Source: Caenibius sp. WL | GTDB taxonomy: Bacteria; Pseudomonadota; Alphaproteobacteria; Sphingomonadales; Sphingomonadaceae | Assembly: GCF_019803445.1 (NCBI RefSeq) | Contig: NZ_CP081844.1 | Span: 2,492,501-2,556,500 of the forward strand | Direction: 5' to 3' | DNA: 64,000 bases | Shown: piece by piece, positions 8,629 to 17,987 of the stretch | How positions within the stretch are numbered: position 1 is the first letter of the stretch | How the letters are laid out: the number at the start of each line of letters is the position of its first letter | The notes under the pieces: generated by a model | What the model was told of the DNA's origin: nothing | Seen by the model: only the letters and a program-made list of their open reading frames with translations | Databases searched by the model: none | Translations under genes and position numbers: made by a program

Positions 8629-8958
8629 TCAGTCGTTGGCCGGGGCGGTGCCGCCCGGCGGGATGATATCGCCGATGGTGCTTTTTACCGCTTTCACGCG
8701 GACACCCTGGCCGAGTTCCAGTTCGGCGTAGTGATCGTCGACCTTGATGATCTTGCCGACCAGCCCGCCAGCGGTGACGACCATATCGCCCTTCTTCATC
8801 GCCGCGATCTTCGCGCGATGTTCCTTCTGCTGGCGCATTTGCGGGCGGATGATCAGGAACCAGAAGATCACGATCATGCCGAGGATCGGCAACCAGCTGA
8901 TCCACGCAGGCGGGGCGTTGCCCCCGGCGGAAGCGGCTGCGGACAAGATATCAAGCAT
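8629..8958 (-). CDS. yajC: Preprotein translocase accessory subunit YajC
   Basis: 109 aa. A single membrane helix (WISWLPILGMIVIFWFLIIR) is followed by the YajC hallmark RPQMRQQKEHRAKIAAMKKG and a small basic domain (GDMVVTAGGLVGKI, then VKSTIGDIIP). It binds SecDF. It is first in the minus-strand operon yajC-secD-secF; its promoter should lie in 8959-9230. Confidence 0.95.
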   Translation of the reverse strand: MLDILSAAASAGGNAPPAWISWLPILGMIVIFWFLIIRPQMRQQKEHRAKIAAMKKGDMVVTAGGLVGKIIKVDDHYAELELGQGVRVKAVKSTIGDIIPPGGTAPAND

Positions 8959-9186
8959 CGATATACACCCTCGGAAAATATGTCAGTCCCGGTCGAACCG
9001 GGCGGGATATTGCCCTTCGAAGCGGCGCAGACAAGCACCACCCACCAGAAGGGTGCGCGCCTAGCAGCAAAGAAACTGGCTGGCAACGCGAACGGCGCGG
9101 CCCGCAGGCCCGCGATTTTCGGCTCGTGCACAAGCGATGCGCCGGCCATGCAACGGCAAAGAAATCGCAATCGCGTTCCAGAGTGC

Positions 9187-9215
9187 TTGCCATGCCCGAA
9201 ACGGATGCCTATAGG
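9187..9215 (+). promoter_or_regulatory. Promoter of tRNA-Pro(GGG)
   Basis: TTGCCA (9187-9192), 17-base spacer, TATAGG (9210-9215), ending 15 bases before the tRNA. This is close to the housekeeping sigma consensus. Confidence 0.6.
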
Positions 9216-9230
9216 CGCGCCTCCACTGCT

Positions 9231-9307
9231 CGGGACGTAGCGCAGCCTGGTAGCGCATCACACTGGGGGTGTGGGGGTCGGAGGTTCGAATCCTCTCGTC
9301 CCGACCA
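9231..9307 (+). tRNA. tRNA-Pro (anticodon GGG)
   Basis: 77 nt with encoded CCA. Acceptor stem CGGGACG/CGTCCCG, D stem GCGC/GCGC, anticodon stem TCACA/TGTGG with loop CTGGGGG (anticodon GGG), T arm GGAGG-TTCGAAT-CCTCT. All stems pair, with one G-T wobble in the T stem. Confidence 0.97.
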
Positions 9308-9446
9308 GTGGAATTCTTATCCGAAGAACCACCCCTTTTCCCTGCCGCGCCGCATCACGGCGCCGCGCGGGCGATTTTCATTTTCCTACACGAACCTATC
9401 TGGTTATCTGTTTGCGCGTTTCTCCATTCAGCAGGGATTCGCGCTC

Positions 9447-9860
9447 ATGGCTATTTTCGAAGCAATCGTCGGTCCGCTCGCCTCCATCATCGACAAGGTC
9501 ATTCCCGACAAGGAAGCGCGGGAGCGCGCCAAGCTCGAACTGGTGAAGCTGCAAGGCACGCAGGAACTGGAAACGATCCAGGCCCGCCTGTCCGCTATCG
9601 TCACCGAGGCCGGTTCGCCCGATCCCTGGACCAGCCGCGCCCGGCCCAGCTTTCTCTATGTGATGTACGCGATGATCCTGTGGGCCATTCCGATGGGCCT
9701 GCTCAGCACTACGCGGCCGCACACCGCCCAGGCCATCGCCGCCGGGATGAACGCCTATCTCAACGGCCTGCCCGAGCCGCTCTATGCGCTGTTCGGCACA
9801 GGCTATCTCGGCTACACCGCCGCGCGCCAGTGGGGCAAGGCCAAGGGCGTCGACAAATAG
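9447..9860 (+). CDS. Holin of the 3-TM gene-transfer-agent type
   Basis: 137 aa. An N-terminal amphipathic segment (FEAIVGPLASIIDKVIPD), a charged helix (KEARERAKLELVKLQGTQEL), then SPDPWTSRARPSFLYVMYAM followed by hydrophobic helices. This order, including the TSRARP box, is that of the GTA/phage 3-TM holin family (PF11351-like). Such proteins permeabilise the inner membrane for lysis. No endolysin, capsid or terminase gene adjoins it; it sits alone beside a tRNA. ATG 9447 is chosen; the in-frame upstream extension is read-through of the tRNA. Confidence 0.8.
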   Translation: MAIFEAIVGPLASIIDKVIPDKEARERAKLELVKLQGTQELETIQARLSAIVTEAGSPDPWTSRARPSFLYVMYAMILWAIPMGLLSTTRPHTAQAIAAGMNAYLNGLPEPLYALFGTGYLGYTAARQWGKAKGVDK

Positions 9861-9923
9861 CCTCGCGCGCCGCTATGGCGGCAACGCATCCTTATCCGGC
9901 ACTTTTCAGCAACGGGGCACGCA

Positions 9924-10361
9924 ATGGCCAAACCTGTCGTCTATGTCCTCAACGGGCCCAATCTCAATCTGCTCGGCACACGCGAGCCTGAGATTTACGG
10001 CACGACCACGCTCGACGATATCGCCGGAATGCTGGAAGATCGGGCACAGGAACTGGGCTGCGAGATCGAAATGCGCCAGTCCAATCACGAAGGCCACCTG
10101 ATCGACTGGCTGCACGAAGCCCAGGCCGAAGGCGCGCGCGCGGTGCTGCTCAACGCGGGCGCCTATACCCACACCTCGATCGCGCTGCACGATGCGATCA
10201 AGGCCATCCGCACCCCGGTGATCGAAGTGCACCTGTCGGAACCCAAGGAACGGGAAGCCTTCCGCCATATAAGCTATGTCGGATTGGCGGCGTCCGATTG
10301 CGTTTCGGGCCATGGGGCGCAAAGCTACATAATCGCCCTCGAAAAAGCGATGAATCCGTAG
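9924..10361 (+). CDS. aroQ: Type II 3-dehydroquinate dehydratase
   Basis: 145 aa, the usual length for the dodecameric type II enzyme. It dehydrates 3-dehydroquinate to 3-dehydroshikimate in the shikimate pathway. Conserved blocks are [17 protein letters not shown] (active-site Arg and Tyr), [30 protein letters not shown] and [23 protein letters not shown] replaces the commoner LSNP. It lies upstream of accBC on the same strand, an arrangement common in alphaproteobacteria. Confidence 0.96.
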   Translation: MAKPVVYVLNGPNLNLLGTREPEIYGTTTLDDIAGMLEDRAQELGCEIEMRQSNHEGHLIDWLHEAQAEGARAVLLNAGAYTHTSIALHDAIKAIRTPVIEVHLSEPKEREAFRHISYVGLAASDCVSGHGAQSYIIALEKAMNP

Positions 10362-10463
10362 AATAACCGCAGACGACGCGGGGATTTTACTTACTCCCCT
10401 CTTGCCAGCACCGCCGACGGGCCGCATAGCGGCCCCCGGTATTGAAACGAGCAAGAGGGACGC

Positions 10464-10955
10464 ATGTCCGAATCCAAGGATTCCGCCGCTGGCCGCGGCA
10501 TGAGGATCGACAGCACGCTGGTCCGCGAACTGGCGGAACTGCTGGCCGAGACCGGGCTGACGGAAATCGAGGTTGAAGACGGCGATCGCAAGATCAAGGT
10601 CTCGCGCGCGGCCATGGCCGCCGCCGCAACGCAATTCATCGCCGCGCCCGCGGCGCCCGCTCCGGCGGCCGCACCTGCCGCCTCCGCGGCAGAAGCGCCG
10701 ACAGCCGCGCCCGCCATCGATGGCAACGCGGTGAAATCACCGATGGTCGGCACCGTCTATCTTTCGCCCGAACCGGGCGCCAGCGCCTTCATCAGCGTGG
10801 GCAGCCAGGTCAAGGCAGGCGACACGCTGCTGATCGTGGAAGCGATGAAAGTGATGAACCCCATCACCGCCACTGCTTCCGGCACGGTCAAGGCGATCCT
10901 CGTCGAAAACGCGCAGCCGGTCGAATTCGATCAGCCGCTCGTCGTCATCGGCTGA
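10464..10955 (+). CDS. accB: Biotin carboxyl carrier protein of acetyl-CoA carboxylase
   Basis: 163 aa. The N-terminal domain ([20 protein letters not shown], then [12 protein letters not shown]) leads to an Ala/Pro-rich flexible linker (about residues 50-85) and a C-terminal biotinyl domain with EAMKVMNPI; Lys129 is the predicted biotinylated residue. It shuttles carboxyl groups between AccC and AccAD in fatty-acid initiation. It is followed by accC after 15 bases, the standard accBC operon. Confidence 0.97.
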   Translation: MSESKDSAAGRGMRIDSTLVRELAELLAETGLTEIEVEDGDRKIKVSRAAMAAAATQFIAAPAAPAPAAAPAASAAEAPTAAPAIDGNAVKSPMVGTVYLSPEPGASAFISVGSQVKAGDTLLIVEAMKVMNPITATASGTVKAILVENAQPVEFDQPLVVIG

Positions 10956-10970
10956 TCGGACGCACTGCCC

Positions 10971-12314
10971 ATGGCCATAACCCGCATTCTCATTGCCAAT
11001 CGCGGCGAAATCGCGCTGCGCATCCATCGCGCCGCACACGAAATGGGGATCGAAACGGTGGCGGTGCACTCCACCGCCGATGCCGACGCGATGCATGTGC
11101 GCCTTGCCGACAGCGCGGTGTGCATCGGCCCACCCGCGGCGGCCGACAGTTATCTGAACGTGGCCGCGATCATTTCGGCGGCGGAAATCAGCCGCGCGGA
11201 TGCCATCCATCCGGGCTATGGCTTCCTGTCGGAAAACGCCAAGTTCGCCGAGATCGTCGAAGCGCACGATATCGCCTGGATCGGGCCCAAGCCCGAACAT
11301 ATCCGCACCATGGGCGACAAGGTCGAAGCCAAGCGCACCGCCGGTGCACTGGGCCTGCCGCTCGTCCCCGGTTCGGACGGCGCCATCGAATCGATGGAAG
11401 AAGCCAAGCGGGTCGCGGCGGAAATCGGCTATCCGGTGCTGGTGAAGGCCGCATCGGGCGGCGGCGGCCGGGGCATGAAAGTCATTCCCGACGAAGCGAG
11501 CCTCGAAAGCCTGGTCAGCCAGGCCAAGAGCGAAGCCAAGGCCGCGTTCGGTGACGATACGGTCTATATCGAAAAGTATCTCGCCAATCCGCGTCATATC
11601 GAATTCCAGATTTTCGGCGACGGGCGCGGCAATGCAATCCATCTGGGCGAACGCGACTGTTCGCTCCAGCGCCGCCACCAGAAAGTCCTGGAAGAAGCGC
11701 CCTCGCCCGTGATTTCCGCCGCAGAACGCGAACGGATGGGCGGCATCGTTTCCAAGGCGATGGCCGACATGGGCTATCGCGGCGCGGGCACAATCGAGTT
11801 CCTGTGGGAAAACGGCGAGTTCTATTTCATCGAAATGAACACCCGCCTGCAGGTCGAACACCCGGTGACCGAAGCGATCACCGGCCTCGATCTGGTGCGT
11901 GAACAGATCCGCATCGCCGATGGCAAGCCGTTGTCGGTCACGCAGGATGAAATCCGCTTCACCGGCCATGCGATCGAATGCCGCATCAACGCGGAAGATC
12001 CCTTCACGTTCGCTCCCTCGCCGGGCGAAGTGACGAGCTACCATGCGGCCGGAGGCATGCATGTGCGCGTCGATTCCGGGCTTTATGCGGGCTACCGTAT
12101 TCCGCCCTACTACGATTCGATGATCGCCAAGCTGATCGTATATGGCCGCACGCGCGAAGGGTGCATCATGCGCCTGCGGCGCGCGCTGGAAGAAATGGTC
12201 ATCGGCGGTGTCAAAACCTCGATCCCGCTGCACGCGGCGCTGATGCAGGAACCCGATTTTCTCAACGGCGACTATTCGATCAAATGGCTGGAGGAATGGC
12301 TGGCCCAGCGCTAG
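10971..12314 (+). CDS. accC: Acetyl-CoA carboxylase biotin carboxylase subunit
   Basis: 447 aa, normal length. Biotin-carboxylase N domain (ILIANRGEIALRIHRAAHEM), ATP-grasp with the glycine-rich lid SGGGGRGMKVI, metal and ATP residues in EFLWENGEFYFIEMNTRLQV, HPVTEAITGLDLV, and a C-terminal domain (GHAIECRINAEDP). It carboxylates the biotin on AccB using ATP and bicarbonate. It is cotranscribed with accB. Confidence 0.98.
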   Translation: MAITRILIANRGEIALRIHRAAHEMGIETVAVHSTADADAMHVRLADSAVCIGPPAAADSYLNVAAIISAAEISRADAIHPGYGFLSENAKFAEIVEAHDIAWIGPKPEHIRTMGDKVEAKRTAGALGLPLVPGSDGAIESMEEAKRVAAEIGYPVLVKAASGGGGRGMKVIPDEASLESLVSQAKSEAKAAFGDDTVYIEKYLANPRHIEFQIFGDGRGNAIHLGERDCSLQRRHQKVLEEAPSPVISAAERERMGGIVSKAMADMGYRGAGTIEFLWENGEFYFIEMNTRLQVEHPVTEAITGLDLVREQIRIADGKPLSVTQDEIRFTGHAIECRINAEDPFTFAPSPGEVTSYHAAGGMHVRVDSGLYAGYRIPPYYDSMIAKLIVYGRTREGCIMRLRRALEEMVIGGVKTSIPLHAALMQEPDFLNGDYSIKWLEEWLAQR

Positions 12315-12558
12315 CCTTGGTAAGAGCGGTTGCGGACCTGCCCTGAACGAGATCAGGCACGGGACGCCCGCTCTATTCCATCGTTCCTGATGCCGATCGC
12401 GCCGTATCGGGTCTTGGCCCCTGTGCGCGAAATGCTTTCATCACTCTGCGCCGATCCGGCCTGCCCTTTGGGCTTGTAGCGGTGCTGGCGCTGCTCCCCG
12501 GTGCGACCCTTGGGGCTGTGCAGCAATTTATCCACAAGTTAATATAGTTAACCGCACC
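12315..12558. other. Convergent intergenic region with a single DnaA-box match
   Basis: This lies between the convergent accC and Lrp-type genes. At 12528-12536 is TTATCCACA, a perfect match to the DnaA-box consensus, followed by AT-rich AAGTTAATATAGTTAA. There is one box only and no cluster. A 60-codon minus-strand frame (12353-12535, GTG start) has no ribosome site and no recognised homology, so I do not call it a gene. Confidence 0.5.
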
Positions 12559-13023
12559 TCATTCCAGCGGCACGCCGGGGAGTTGTTTTGCTGTGCGAAT
12601 CGTCAACGAGGTCTTGACGCTGGCGACATTGGGCGCGGGTGTCAGCTTGCTGGTGAGAAATTCCTGGAAGCTTTGTAAGTCGCGGCTGACAATTTTAAGA
12701 ATAAAATCGATTTCACCGTTCAACATATGACATTCGCGCACTTCGGCCAGCGCTTTCATATGATCTTCGAACGCGCGCAAGTCCGCCTCGGCTTGGCTCT
12801 TGAGACTGACCATCGCGAAAACGGTAATGGAAAAGCCCAGTTTTGCGGGGTCCAGCTCGGCATGATAGCCGCGGATAACCCCCGCATCCTCCAACGCTCG
12901 CATCCGTCTCAGACACGGCGGCGCGGTAAGCCCTACGCGCTTCGCAAGCTCTACATTGGTAATACGCCCTTCTGCTTGCAGTTCTGCCAGCAGATGGCGA
13001 TCAATTTTATCAAAATTGTCCAA
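12559..13023 (-). CDS. Lrp/AsnC-family transcriptional regulator
   Basis: 154 aa from TTG 13023. The N-terminal HTH is NFDKIDRHLLAELQAEGRIT, then ELAKRVGLTAPPCLRRMRAL. The RAM/AsnC ligand domain follows (DPAKLGFSITVFAMVSL, HMLNGEIDFILKIVSRDL). Such proteins sense amino acids and often autoregulate. I prefer TTG 13023 because GAGGG lies 8 bases upstream and the length is typical. The frame stays open to 13110, but that extension lacks homology and crosses an AT-rich stretch likely to be the promoter. Confidence 0.9.
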   Translation of the reverse strand: MDNFDKIDRHLLAELQAEGRITNVELAKRVGLTAPPCLRRMRALEDAGVIRGYHAELDPAKLGFSITVFAMVSLKSQAEADLRAFEDHMKALAEVRECHMLNGEIDFILKIVSRDLQSFQEFLTSKLTPAPNVASVKTSLTIRTAKQLPGVPLE

Positions 13024-13238
13024 CTGACATGCCCTCACTTCTCGCCGCCGGTGCGGCGCCCCGTATTCTTCATAACACAATTTATTCACAATCTTGTGTG
13101 TATAGAACAAGCTTAACGCACGGTGTCCCGCTTTGCGACGTGAAAGCGCGCCTTCATGCGGCCTCGGGCAAGATGTGATATCGGCGCGTAAACTTGATTC
13201 ACTGCGCCGGATGGCGGGTCTGGAACTGAATAGACGCT

Positions 13239-15110
13239 ATGTATTTCGATGATCGCCTTGCCACCGTGTTGCGCACCGGAATCGGCGGCGATCGTGCATT
13301 GCGCACGCAATTCCGCCAATTGCTGGACCTGCTCGGCACGTTGCCCGACGGGGCCGATGGCCCGCTGGTCGATGCGGCTTTCGCCCGCCTCGCCCTGTTG
13401 TCCGGGGAACTGCCCGCCGCGCTGCGCGGCAACATGATCCGCGAACCCGGTTTGCGACTGGTCAGCGCGCGGCTGATCGCCACTTTGGCAACGCAGGAAA
13501 TCGAAGTCGCATCCGCCGCCATGGCCGCCGCCCGGCTCCCCGACTCGGCATGGCAAGCGCTGATTCCCGATCTTCCGCTGACAGCGCGCGGTTTCCTGCG
13601 GCACCGCCGCGATCTGGGCGATGGCGCCAATGCCGTGCTTCAGCAATTGGGCGTCATCGATCTGGTGCTGCCGGGCCCCGAAGTTCTCGAACTGTCGGCC
13701 CCGCTCGAACTGCCCCGCTCATTTATAGCGGAAGCCCCGCCGGAAACGCCGGAACAACCCGCACCCGCAACGCAACCTTCCCTGCCCCCGGCAGTCGAGG
13801 AGGCAGTCGAGGAATGTGTGGAAGCAGCACCTACTCCCGCCGCGCCTGCGGCTGTGGAGGAAACTGCGGCCTCCTCCCTCCCGCAGGCGATGCCGGTGGA
13901 GGAGGAGGGCGCAAACGAAACCATCGCCATCGGCACGCTGGTGCGCCGGATCGAAGCTTTCCAGCGCGCGCGCAATGGCCAGACGCTGCACGGCCCGCGT
14001 GCGATGCCGTTCAGCGCCCCCCCGCATGAAGGCGCGGATCAGGCCGGGGAACCAGCCCGCAGCGCATTCGATTTCGCCACCGACGCCAACGGGCGGATCA
14101 ACTGGAGCGAGCCCGCTTTCGCCCCGATGGCTGTCGGGCTGGCGCTTGCCAGCGAAGCGGCCGAATCCCCCGCCCAGCTTTCCGCCGTTGCCCGCACGGC
14201 ATTGCGGCAGCGCCAGCCCTTGCGCGGCGCGCCTGTCGCCATCACCGGCGCGCCGGCGATTTCCGGCGCCTGGCGCATCGATGCCTATCCCCGTTTCGAC
14301 CGGGATACCGGGCACTATCTTGGCCATTATGGGCGGATGCGGCGAATGCCCGCCGCCAAGCCCGCCGTCCGCCCGCAAACGGACCAGACTGCCGACCGCA
14401 TGCGGCAGATTCTCCACGAATTGCGCACGCCGGTGAACGCGATTCAGGGCTTTGCCGAAATCATCCAGCAGCAGCTCTATGGCCCGGCGCCGCACGAATA
14501 CCGGGCGCTGGCGGCCACTATCGCCAGCGATGCCGCGCGCATCCTCGCCGGGTTCGATGAGCTGGACCGGCTGGCGCGGCTGGAAAGCGGCGCGCTCGAA
14601 CTGGACGAAGGACAGTGCGACATCGCCGCGATTCTGGCGATGCTGACCGAACAGATCCGCCCCGCCCTGCTCCCGCGTAGCAGCGAAATCACTGTCACCG
14701 GCACGGAAGGTCCGCTGCCCGTTCCCATGGCCGCACACGATGCCGAACGGCTGTGCTGGCGCCTGATGGCAACGCTGGCCGGGGAAGCCAGCGCCGGGGA
14801 AGAAATCGCGCTGCATGTCACGCATGAGGAAACCGGCGCCCTGATCGCCATCGATCTGCCCGCCAGCCTTGCCGGGACGGCGGATATCTTTTCCGCCTCG
14901 CTCCAGGGCAACCAGCGGACGATCAGCGCGGGCATGTTCGGCAGCGGCTTTACTTTGCGGCTGGCCCGGGCGGAAGCGCGCGCGGTGGGCGGCGATCTTG
15001 CGCGCGAAGGCGATACGATCCACCTTTGCCTTCCGCTTGTGAACGGCAAAGACGATCAGCCGGACGAAACCCGGACTGGCGCCGAACCGACAGGAGCGAT
15101 CCCCGCCTGA
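13239..15110 (+). CDS. Histidine-kinase-like protein with HisKA motif and degenerate ATPase domain
   Basis: 623 aa, no transmembrane segment. Residues 1-150 are helical with no recognised domain. A long Pro/Ala/Glu-rich stretch follows (about 165-240), then a region around 280-375 containing FDFATDANGRINWSEPAFAP, which resembles part of a PAS sensor. The HisKA motif is MRQILHELRTPVNAIQGFAE. The C-terminal 150 residues occupy the HATPase_c position, but the N-box asparagine and the DxGxG box are not visible; only a GSGFTLRLARAEARAVGG segment resembles the G2 box. No response regulator is adjacent. It could be a phosphotransfer or scaffold protein rather than an active kinase (inference). Confidence 0.75.
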   Translation: MYFDDRLATVLRTGIGGDRALRTQFRQLLDLLGTLPDGADGPLVDAAFARLALLSGELPAALRGNMIREPGLRLVSARLIATLATQEIEVASAAMAAARLPDSAWQALIPDLPLTARGFLRHRRDLGDGANAVLQQLGVIDLVLPGPEVLELSAPLELPRSFIAEAPPETPEQPAPATQPSLPPAVEEAVEECVEAAPTPAAPAAVEETAASSLPQAMPVEEEGANETIAIGTLVRRIEAFQRARNGQTLHGPRAMPFSAPPHEGADQAGEPARSAFDFATDANGRINWSEPAFAPMAVGLALASEAAESPAQLSAVARTALRQRQPLRGAPVAITGAPAISGAWRIDAYPRFDRDTGHYLGHYGRMRRMPAAKPAVRPQTDQTADRMRQILHELRTPVNAIQGFAEIIQQQLYGPAPHEYRALAATIASDAARILAGFDELDRLARLESGALELDEGQCDIAAILAMLTEQIRPALLPRSSEITVTGTEGPLPVPMAAHDAERLCWRLMATLAGEASAGEEIALHVTHEETGALIAIDLPASLAGTADIFSASLQGNQRTISAGMFGSGFTLRLARAEARAVGGDLAREGDTIHLCLPLVNGKDDQPDETRTGAEPTGAIPA

Positions 15111-15139
15111 ACGGGCCAACCGGAAGCGGGCCGTGTGCG

Positions 15140-16135
15140 ATGCGATCCATCACCGATCTTCCTCCTCCGGCGGCCATGGCGCGCTTCCCGGCGGGCTTCG
15201 GGCCTCGTTTTCTGCTGACGGTCGATACCGAGGAAGAGTTCGACTGGAACGCGCCGTTCCGCCGTGGCGGCCACGGTCTCGATCATGTGCCTCATCTGCG
15301 CAAGTTCCAGCATTTCTGCGACGGGCACGGCGTCGCTCCGGTCTATCTCATCGATCACCCCATTGCGACATCCCCCGCCGCAATCGAAATCCTGCGCGAG
15401 GCGGCGCGCGATGGCCGGGCGGAAATCGGGGCCCAACTGCATCCATGGGTCAATCCGCCGTTCACCGAAGAACTATGCGATTTCAACAGCTTTTCAGGCA
15501 ACCTTCCTCCTCAACTGGAGCAAGAGAAATTCCGCGTCCTGCATGATTGCATCGCCGGGGCGATGGGGGCGAAACCGCTGATCTATCGCGCGGGGCGCTA
15601 TGGCCTGGGGCCCCATACCGCCACCATCCTGCGCAGCGCGGGGATCGCGGTCGACAGTTCGGTGAGAGCGCGTTTCGATTATACAAGCGCCGGGGGCGTG
15701 AATTACCGCCATCATCCTGCCCATCCCTATTGGGCGGATGACGAGCGCACGCTGCTCGAACTGCCGCTGACCACGGTTTTCAGCGGCGGCTGGCGGCGCA
15801 TGGGGGATCGGCTTTATCCCGCGCTCTGGCGCATGCCGATGCTGCGGGGAATCCTCGCCCGGTGCGGACTGCTCGAACGCATTCCGCTGACGCCCGAAGG
15901 CATCACCGTGGCCGAAGCGAAACGGGGCATCGACGCCGCTCTGGCGGAAGAGTTGCCGCTGCTGGTGTTTTCCTTCCACAGCCCATCGCTGCATCCGGGA
16001 AACACGCCCTATGTGCGGCACGAGGAAGACCTGGCCCGCTTCTACAACTGGTGGCGCGAAATTTTCGCCTATCTCGCCCAGCAAGGGGTGCGGCCAACCA
16101 GCATTTCCGCCATTACCGACGCCGTCCAGCGTTGA
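15140..16135 (+). CDS. Polysaccharide deacetylase family protein (WalW-like)
   Basis: 331 aa. FLLTVDTEEEFDWNAPF carries the catalytic/metal Asp region of the NodB fold. GAQLHPWVNPPF supplies the metal His, and YRAGRYGLGPHTATIL and VFSFHSPSLHPGNTPYV are the later fold motifs. Family members deacetylate cell-wall or exopolysaccharide sugars, but this cytosolic-looking WalW branch (no signal peptide) has no defined substrate. ATG 15140 is chosen; the upstream in-frame extension overlaps the previous gene. Confidence 0.82.
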   Translation: MRSITDLPPPAAMARFPAGFGPRFLLTVDTEEEFDWNAPFRRGGHGLDHVPHLRKFQHFCDGHGVAPVYLIDHPIATSPAAIEILREAARDGRAEIGAQLHPWVNPPFTEELCDFNSFSGNLPPQLEQEKFRVLHDCIAGAMGAKPLIYRAGRYGLGPHTATILRSAGIAVDSSVRARFDYTSAGGVNYRHHPAHPYWADDERTLLELPLTTVFSGGWRRMGDRLYPALWRMPMLRGILARCGLLERIPLTPEGITVAEAKRGIDAALAEELPLLVFSFHSPSLHPGNTPYVRHEEDLARFYNWWREIFAYLAQQGVRPTSISAITDAVQR

Positions 16136-16183
16136 AGGAAAACAGGGGGTTACCAGGTACAGCTCGCACCCGATCCGATGCTG

Positions 16184-16648
16184 TTACTGAGAGTACGAGA
16201 CGACCACCGACGTCTGCCCCTCATCCGGCGCGGCGGTGATGGAGGCCTTCTTCCCGTTGCCTTCGGCAGAGATCATGCTGACTTCGGATGTCGTCATATC
16301 GGACGCGATGGTCAGCCCGGCAGCAGTGAACTTGTCCTTGTAGAACGCCGCCACCTTGTCGATGCCATCCTTCGTCGTAAGGACGATATTGGTCCGGTTG
16401 CGATCGTCCTTGCGCGTGGTCAGCGCCGTGGTGATCGTCGATCCGGGGTACTGGGGCGCATAGTCCGGCATCTGGGTCTTGGCCGCAGCCGCGCCGTCCG
16501 CGGTTGTAATCGAACCTTCGGCGTTGGAGATCGTCGCCGTGCCCGCCTGTTCGTTGCTGGTGAACGTCGTATCGCCGAGCGTCACCGTATCGTCATCCGA
16601 ACCGCAAGCCGCCAGGGCCAGAGCCCCCAGCACAACAATCGCGCGCAT
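16184..16648 (-). CDS. Small lipoprotein, unknown function
   Basis: 154 aa. Lipoprotein signal [17 protein letters not shown], with Cys15 predicted to be lipidated. The mature part ends in a compact domain with [20 protein letters not shown], then [20 protein letters not shown] and AAGLTIASD. The pattern (YPG..., extended strand, FTT/LTTxD..xxFY...AG) also occurs in the lipoprotein at 29424, so the two are probably related. It lies upstream of no obvious partner and is followed by tRNA genes on the same strand. Confidence 0.75.
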   Translation of the reverse strand: MRAIVVLGALALAACGSDDDTVTLGDTTFTSNEQAGTATISNAEGSITTADGAAAAKTQMPDYAPQYPGSTITTALTTRKDDRNRTNIVLTTKDGIDKVAAFYKDKFTAAGLTIASDMTTSEVSMISAEGNGKKASITAAPDEGQTSVVVSYSQ

Positions 16649-16778
16649 CCCATTCTCCTCATTTTCGCGTACCGATCCCTACCCGGCGAGGGCCGAGCCC
16701 GCAAGCCAACGGGCAGAATCCGGCGATCCGGGAAGGCTGGAAGTGGCGGCACAAGCCATGGCCAAGATGTTGAAATAT

Positions 16779-16855
<77 letters not shown>

Positions 16856-16870
16856 ACACCAGGCCGGCAA

Positions 16871-16946
16871 TGGTGGGCCCGGCAGGATTCGAACCCGCGA
16901 CCTAGCCGTTATGAGCGGCCAGCTCTAACCGCTGAGCTACAGGCCC
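16871..16946 (-). tRNA. tRNA with CAT anticodon, probably tRNA-Ile2
   Basis: 76 nt with encoded CCA. Acceptor GGGCCTG/CGGGCCC (one G-C pair is mismatched as G-G or shifted), anticodon stem GCCGC...GCGGC-like around CTCATAA, T arm CGCGGGTTCGAATCCTGC. The variable region GGTCG and overall identity fit the lysidine-modified tRNA-Ile(CAU) better than elongator Met; this is a sequence-similarity judgement. Confidence 0.85.
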
Positions 16947-17062
16947 GGCCATTGCGTTGGGGGGCCTAGCCCGGGCGGCAATCGCAGGCAAGTGGGATGC
17001 TTGCAGTTGGCCGCGCTTTTTGCAGCTATCTCGCGCCGAAGCACGCCATTCCCCCGCCGCGG

Positions 17063-17950
17063 TCAGCGGTTCCGGTTCAGCGGATCGAGCGCCGATGGCC
17101 GCCTGGCCGGTGCGGATGCCGGGGTGATACCGCCCTGCATGGCCTGCAACGCGGCAATGCGCTTTTCCGTCTTCGGATGGGTGGAAAACAGTTCCGACAG
17201 GCCCACCGGAACGATGTAGAGCTGCGCGGCGGCGGGATTGCGTTCCACCACCGGATTGGGGATGCGTTGCGCCGCGCCGCTGATCTTGGCCAGCGCGGAA
17301 GCCAGCGCGGCGGGATTGCCGGAGATTTCCGCCCCCGCCCGGTCCGCGCCGTATTCGCGCGTGCGGCTGATCGCCATCTGCACGATCATCGCCGCGAACG
17401 GCGCCATCACCACGGCGAGAATGCCCGCCATCGCATGGCCGCCATTGCCACGATTGCCGCCGAACAGCAGGCCGAAATTGGCGATCATCGAAATGGCCCC
17501 GGCGATCGTCGCCACCATCGTCATCACCAGTGTGTCGCGATTGCGGACATGGCCCAGTTCATGCGCCATCACGGCGGCGACTTCCTCGCGGCTCAACATC
17601 CGCAGCAATCCGGTGGTGGCGGCCACGGCCGCGTTTTCCGGATTGCGGCCGGTGGCGAAGGCATTGGGCGCATCGGTTTCGACGATATAGACCTTGGGCA
17701 TCGGCAGCCCGGCATTGCGGGCCAGATCGGCGACCATGCCGTAGAATTCCGGCGCACTGGCGGCATCGACTTCACGCGCATCGTGCATCCGCAGCACGAT
17801 CTTGTCGGCATTCCAGTACGTGAAGAAATTCATGCCCGCCGCGGCGATCAGCGCGATCAGCGCACCGCCCGAACCGCCGAACGTATAGCCCAGCACCATC
17901 AACAGCGCGGTCAGCGCCGACAGAAGCATCGCGGTCTTGAAACCGTTCAT
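17063..17950 (-). CDS. htpX: Membrane zinc metalloprotease HtpX (M48)
   Basis: 295 aa. Two N-terminal membrane helices (residues about 4-22 and 26-46), zinc site HELGH at residues 130-134, later helices ([20 protein letters not shown], then [15 protein letters not shown]) and the third ligand region [15 protein letters not shown]. It degrades misfolded inner-membrane proteins, with the active site facing the cytosol. A candidate promoter lies at 17988-18015. Confidence 0.96.
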   Translation of the reverse strand: MNGFKTAMLLSALTALLMVLGYTFGGSGGALIALIAAAGMNFFTYWNADKIVLRMHDAREVDAASAPEFYGMVADLARNAGLPMPKVYIVETDAPNAFATGRNPENAAVAATTGLLRMLSREEVAAVMAHELGHVRNRDTLVMTMVATIAGAISMIANFGLLFGGNRGNGGHAMAGILAVVMAPFAAMIVQMAISRTREYGADRAGAEISGNPAALASALAKISGAAQRIPNPVVERNPAAAQLYIVPVGLSELFSTHPKTEKRIAALQAMQGGITPASAPARRPSALDPLNRNR

Positions 17951-17987
17951 CGTTATCCCTTGCCCATGGCAAACAACCCTTGACGGA

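Noticed and set aside
9126-9446. N-terminal extension of the holin frame
   Set aside because: It reads straight through tRNA-Pro; the conserved protein begins at ATG 9447.
12353-12535. 60-codon minus-strand frame between accC and the Lrp-type gene
   Set aside because: GTG start without ribosome site and no homology I recognise; possible but not supportable from sequence alone.
12520-12558. Replication-origin candidate from a DnaA box and AT-rich stretch
   Set aside because: Only one box, no cluster, and none of the genes that usually flank alphaproteobacterial origins.
13719-15119. 466-codon minus-strand frame opposite the histidine-kinase-like gene
   Set aside because: Antisense to a frame containing a clear HisKA motif; no domain of its own.
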